Assembly: GCA_022839995.1 (NCBI GenBank)
Contig: JALHIN010000020.1
Location: 1 to 34,376, forward strand
DNA: 34,376 bases
Source of the DNA: 79-D21 sp022839995
Lineage (GTDB): Bacteria > Synergistota > Synergistia > Synergistales > 79-D21
Direction of reading: 5' to 3'
Shown here: positions 31,461-34,376 of the stretch, in pieces
Layout: the number at the start of each line of letters is the position of its first letter
How positions within the stretch are numbered: the first letter of the stretch is position 1
The notes under the pieces: generated by a model
Seen by the model: the letters and a program-made list of their open reading frames with translations, nothing else
Told to the model about the DNA's origin: nothing
Databases searched by the model: none
Made by a program: the position numbers and the translations under genes

Positions 31461-32227
31461 TGGGCGACCCCCTTCTCAGCCTGCGGGAAATCTCCATGCA
31501 CTTCGGGGGCTTGAAGGCGCTGGACAAGGTGTCGTTCGATCTGCATGAAGGAGAGATTCTTGGATTGATCGGCCCGAATGGCGCTGGCAAGACCACCTGC
31601 TTCAACACCGTTTCGGGGGTTTACCGCCCAACTTCCGGAGAAATCCGATTCCGCGGGAAACGGACAGACGGACTCCCTCCCCACCGAATGGCCGCCCTGG
31701 GAATCGGAAGAACCTTCCAGATCGTACGCCCCTTTCCGAACCTGTCGGTCCTGGAAAACGTAATCGTAGCCTTGGGTCTTCGCTGCTACGGAAGACTCCT
31801 TTCATCCTGCCGTCCCTGGAAAGGTCGCCGTGCACGGGAAGATGCGATGAAAATCCTTGCCCAAGTCGGCTTGGAAAGCCAGGCTCGGCAGAAGGCAGGG
31901 CTTCTGCCGCTGGGAAACCTGAGACGGCTTGAACTGGCAAGAGCCCTTGCCCTGAAACCGCAATTGCTGCTCTTGGATGAATCCTTCTCGGGGCTACGGC
32001 ACGAAGAGATCGCTCAGCAGGAAGAACTGGTCCGGAAAACCAGGGAAAGCGGGATTTCCATCCTTCTCATCGAGCACAACATGCGGGTTGCCATGGGGTT
32101 GTGCGATCGCCTGGTGGTCCTCGACCACGGGGTGAAACTGGCCGAAGGGACCCCGGAAACCATCCGGAACGACCCCCAGGTCATCCGGGCCTACCTGGGC
32201 AAGGGAGGTAACGCCGATGCTTCTTGA
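31460..32227 (+). CDS. livG: Branched-chain-type amino acid ABC transporter ATPase, LivG
   Basis: A 255-aa ABC ATPase. Walker A GPNGAGKT is at 38-45, Q-loop Q87 in GRTFQIVRPFPNLSVLENV, and the switch His206 in IEHNM. The signature reads LPLGNLRRLELARALA (149-164), less regular than the usual LivG YGxQRRLE form. Walker B is LLLLDES (169-175), with Ser instead of the usual Pro after the catalytic Glu174. It should still hydrolyse ATP because Lys44, Asp173, Glu174 and His206 are kept. ATG 31460 overlaps the livM stop codon. Confidence 0.92.
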   Translation: MGDPLLSLREISMHFGGLKALDKVSFDLHEGEILGLIGPNGAGKTTCFNTVSGVYRPTSGEIRFRGKRTDGLPPHRMAALGIGRTFQIVRPFPNLSVLENVIVALGLRCYGRLLSSCRPWKGRRAREDAMKILAQVGLESQARQKAGLLPLGNLRRLELARALALKPQLLLLDESFSGLRHEEIAQQEELVRKTRESGISILLIEHNMRVAMGLCDRLVVLDHGVKLAEGTPETIRNDPQVIRAYLGKGGNADAS

Positions 32228-32927
32228 AGTTCGGGATCTCCGGATCGCCTACGGCGACATCGAGGCCGTCCACGGGGTTTCCTTTTCGGTGGGGGAGGGG
32301 GAACTCGTTTCGATCATCGGTGCGAACGGTGCCGGCAAAAGCTCGATCCTGAACTCGCTCATGGGCCTGGTTCCTGCCCGCTTCGGGTCGGTCCGCTTCG
32401 ACTCGAAGGAAATTTCCAGGATGCCCGCTCACGAACGGGCACGTGCAGGAATCCGCCTAGTGCCCGAACGGGCCAGGGTTTTCCCGCGGCTGACGGTCAG
32501 GGAGAACCTCAGGGTCGGGCTGTACGGCATCCACGACAGGAGCCGGGAGGAAAAGCAGCTGGAATGGCTTTACTCCCTTTTCCCGATCCTTGCGGAAAGG
32601 AGCAGCCAAAATGCAGCGACGCTCTCCGGGGGGGAGCAGCAGCAGCTCGCCATCGCAAGGGCCCTGGTTTCCGACCCCAAGCTCCTGCTGGTGGACGAGG
32701 TGTCCATGGGGCTCATGCCGAAGCTCGTCGACGAGGTGTTCAAGGTTCTGCAGGAGCTGAACCGGGAACGGGGTTTGACGATCCTGCTGGTAGAGCAGAA
32801 CGCCCTTGCATCGCTAGAAATTTCGAGACGGTCCTATGTCCTCGAAACAGGGAAGATCCTGCTGGAAGGCGACTCGAGGGTGCTGAAGGACGATCCCAGG
32901 GTCCGCGAGGCTTACCTGGGCCTTTGA
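32217..32927 (+). CDS. livF: Branched-chain-type amino acid ABC transporter ATPase, LivF
   Basis: A 236-aa ABC ATPase. Walker A GANGAGKS is at 35-42, LVPERARVFPRLTVRENLRVG contains the LivF-type Glu in the Q-loop region, signature LSGGEQQQLAIARAL is at 136-150, and Walker B LLLVDEV at 156-162 has Val where Pro is usual. LVEQNA replaces the switch His by Gln, as is normal in LivF. ATG 32217 overlaps livG by 11 bp with GGGAGGTAA upstream. Confidence 0.93.
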   Translation: MLLEVRDLRIAYGDIEAVHGVSFSVGEGELVSIIGANGAGKSSILNSLMGLVPARFGSVRFDSKEISRMPAHERARAGIRLVPERARVFPRLTVRENLRVGLYGIHDRSREEKQLEWLYSLFPILAERSSQNAATLSGGEQQQLAIARALVSDPKLLLVDEVSMGLMPKLVDEVFKVLQELNRERGLTILLVEQNALASLEISRRSYVLETGKILLEGDSRVLKDDPRVREAYLGL

Positions 32928-32972
32928 GGCCAGGGATAAAGGTTCAAATCCAATACGGGAGGTGTTGTGGAA

Positions 32973-34127
32973 ATGCGTGGATGTCGGATTTTTACGGTTG
33001 TGCTGTTGATCCTTTGCCTGATGATCGGTGTCGCCTCTGCGGCGGAGACGATCAAGATCGGGATGCTCGCCCCATTGACGGGATTCGCCGCGGCAGACGG
33101 GGCAAGCGCCCTGAACTCGGTCAAAATCGCCGTCGACCAGGTCAACGGTCAGGGCGGGATCCTGGGGAAGAAGGTCCAGTTGATCGTCTACGACGACAGG
33201 GCCGACGCGAAAGAGGCAGTCGCCCTGGCCTACAAGCTCATCGAACAGGACAAGATCGCCGCTTTCGTCGCGGGTTCCTATAGCCTTCCTACCCGGGCGG
33301 TTGCCCCGATTTTCCAGGAGGAGAAGATCCCGCTTGTCGCAGCCTACGCCATCCACCCGGACGTAACGAAGGCAGGCGAGTACTGTTTCAGGAACGGGTT
33401 TCTGGGCACGGTGGAGGGAAAGGCAGCGGCCTATACCGCCCACAAGCTCCTGAACGCCAAGACGGTCGCGCTCCTGACCAGCGACAACGATTTCGGCCGG
33501 ACCCTGGTGGAGGGGTTCAAGATGTACCAGGCCAAGTACGGCAAGAACATGAAAATCGTCTACGAGCAGGCCTACCCCTTCAGCGAAAAGGACTTCAAGC
33601 CTTACCTCTCGAAGATCAAGGAAGCCAACCCGGATGTGATCTTCGCCAGCGGCTACTATTTCCAGACCGGGCCGCTGCTCAAGCAGGCCCGGGAACTCGG
33701 GATCAAGTCGAAAATCCTTGGAGAGGAAGGAGCGGACTCTCCGAAACTGGCGGAAATCGCAGGAGAGGCAGCTGAAGGATTCTACATCGTCACCAACTTC
33801 GACCGGGACGACCCGCGGCCCGTCGTCCAGAACTTCCTCAAGGAATACAGGAAGCGCTACAAAATCGAGCCGGACATGGTCGGCGCCTCTGCCTACGATG
33901 CATTCATGATCATCGCGGACGCGATGAAAAAGACCAAGACCTATACGAACCCCACCGCGATCCGGATGGCCATTTCAAAGACGACCAATTTCGACGGGCT
34001 GACCGGGGTCATCAAGGGCTTTACCCATATCGGAGAGGTCGTGAAACCGGTCCAGGTCCAGGTTGTCAAGAACGGGCTTTTCAGGCGTTTCGGTGTGGTG
34101 GACGACCCAGAACTGATTCGCCCCTAG
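32973..34127 (+). CDS. livK: Periplasmic amino-acid-binding protein of the Liv ABC transporter
   Basis: A 384-aa type I periplasmic binding protein (Leu/Ile/Val-binding family). The signal peptide is residues 1-23 with likely cleavage at ASA before AETIKIG. There is no lipobox cysteine, so the protein would be free in a periplasm, fitting a diderm cell. The mature N-terminus IKIGMLAPLTGFAAADG, the NGQGGILGKKVQLIVYDDRAD stretch and ASAYDAFMIIADAM are typical. I chose ATG 32973 because GGGAGGTG (32957-32964) lies 8 nt upstream; GTG 32967 is too close. It is separated from the next gene by a strong hairpin. Confidence 0.92.
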   Translation: MRGCRIFTVVLLILCLMIGVASAAETIKIGMLAPLTGFAAADGASALNSVKIAVDQVNGQGGILGKKVQLIVYDDRADAKEAVALAYKLIEQDKIAAFVAGSYSLPTRAVAPIFQEEKIPLVAAYAIHPDVTKAGEYCFRNGFLGTVEGKAAAYTAHKLLNAKTVALLTSDNDFGRTLVEGFKMYQAKYGKNMKIVYEQAYPFSEKDFKPYLSKIKEANPDVIFASGYYFQTGPLLKQARELGIKSKILGEEGADSPKLAEIAGEAAEGFYIVTNFDRDDPRPVVQNFLKEYRKRYKIEPDMVGASAYDAFMIIADAMKKTKTYTNPTAIRMAISKTTNFDGLTGVIKGFTHIGEVVKPVQVQVVKNGLFRRFGVVDDPELIRP

Positions 34128-34146
34128 AAAGGACGACGGAAGAAAC

Positions 34147-34185
34147 GAACGAGGGGTGCGCAGACACCCTGCGCATCCCTCGTTC
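34147..34185 (+). terminator. 17-bp hairpin between livK and the next gene
   Basis: Left arm 34147-34163 pairs with right arm 34169-34185 over 17 bp with one G-U pair and a 5-nt loop. No T-run follows on the plus strand, so it may be a partial terminator or a 3'-end stabiliser of the transporter mRNA rather than a classic intrinsic terminator. Confidence 0.6.
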
Positions 34186-34226
34186 ACTGAAGGGAACAGG
34201 AAATTCCCTGGGAGGTGCAGAATCTC

Positions 34227-34376
34227 ATGAGCATCAACAGTGAAATCGGCAAAGCCATGACGATCAGGCTGGACGGCCCCTTCCCGCCGGCCCCCTGCTT
34301 TGAACCCGGGATCCGCCGAGCCCCGAACCGGGGATACAGCCTGAACCGACAGGAAACGGAACTGGCGCTGAAAAAC
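34227..34376 (+). CDS. hutU: Urocanate hydratase N-terminus (partial; runs off the window)
   Basis: The first 50 codons are visible. ATG 34227 has GGGAGGTG 9 nt upstream. The peptide contains GIRRAPNRGYSLNRQETELA ending in LKN at the window edge. This resembles the N-terminus of the longer clostridial-type urocanate hydratases (GIRRAP-x-R ... ALKNALRY), as I recall it. That enzyme adds water to urocanate in the step after HutH, which fits hutH 4.5 kb upstream. The call rests on a short N-terminal match from memory plus context. Confidence 0.6.
   Translation, partial: MSINSEIGKAMTIRLDGPFPPAPCFEPGIRRAPNRGYSLNRQETELALKN

Noticed and set aside
32950..32962. GGTTCAAATCC, resembling a tRNA T-loop
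   Set aside because: Only two base pairs flank the loop, and no acceptor, D or anticodon arm is present; chance match in the livF-livK gap.
34128..34226. Small RNA gene in the livK-hutU gap
   Set aside because: Only one hairpin and no promoter; better explained as an mRNA 3'-end structure.

Overview
The window looks like a GC-rich, diderm, amino-acid-fermenting anaerobe, most likely Synergistota. This is inferred from gene content and order, not from a database search. Pointers are a B12-dependent methylmalonyl-CoA mutase with MeaB, an arginine deiminase pair, a histidine ammonia-lyase beside a branched-chain-type amino-acid ABC importer whose binding protein has no lipobox, the uppS-cdsA-dxr-rseP-ispG order, a SpoIID-like wall enzyme in an otherwise non-sporulation setting, and ruvC-ruvA-ruvB followed by a DUF2905-like gene. 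All genes but one (nikR) are on the plus strand and tightly packed; no intergenic gap reaches 300 bp. No tRNA, rRNA, CRISPR array or insertion sequence was seen.

Layout. 1-1114: tail of the cobalamin-binding mutase subunit and meaB. 1220-2317: one ORF joining ribose-5-phosphate isomerase B to uracil phosphoribosyltransferase. 2363-5740: cell-surface precursor genes (WecA/MraY-like transferase, WecB, MurA). 5767-13194: a chain of mostly overlapping genes, namely hisC, a P-loop/Asp23-like protein, a family 4 uracil-DNA glycosylase, uppS, cdsA, dxr, rseP and ispG. 13272-15547: a near-consensus promoter and a polyamine set (pyruvoyl arginine decarboxylase, aminopropyltransferase, agmatinase-family ureohydrolase). 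15573-17949: arcA and arcB, closed by a strong terminator. 17957-18367: nikR on the minus strand. 18408-20008: a nitrilase-fold protein lacking two of its three catalytic residues, then nadE. 20026-23179: yebC, ruvC, ruvA, ruvB and a small membrane protein. 23176-25669: a SpoIID-like protein and queA. 25752-28102: a two-gene AmmeMemoRadiSam module. 28143-34376: hutH, livHMGF, livK and the start of what looks like urocanate hydratase.

How the genes work together. Arginine is a hub: it can go to agmatine and spermidine through pdaD/speE/speB, or to citrulline, ornithine and carbamoyl phosphate through arcA/arcB. The hutH - liv transporter - hutU arrangement suggests that the importer serves histidine catabolism. 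The uppS-to-ispG block combines isoprenoid synthesis (dxr, ispG, uppS) with phospholipid synthesis (cdsA) and envelope proteolysis (rseP), and the undecaprenyl carrier it feeds is used by the WecA-like enzyme and peptidoglycan synthesis upstream.

The most unusual items are the apparently dead nitrilase beside nadE, the P-loop/Asp23 fusion, the RpiB-Upp fusion, and the AmmeMemoRadiSam pair with a 10-G tract in the ribosome-binding region. TTG start codons, several in TTGA overlaps, are frequent.
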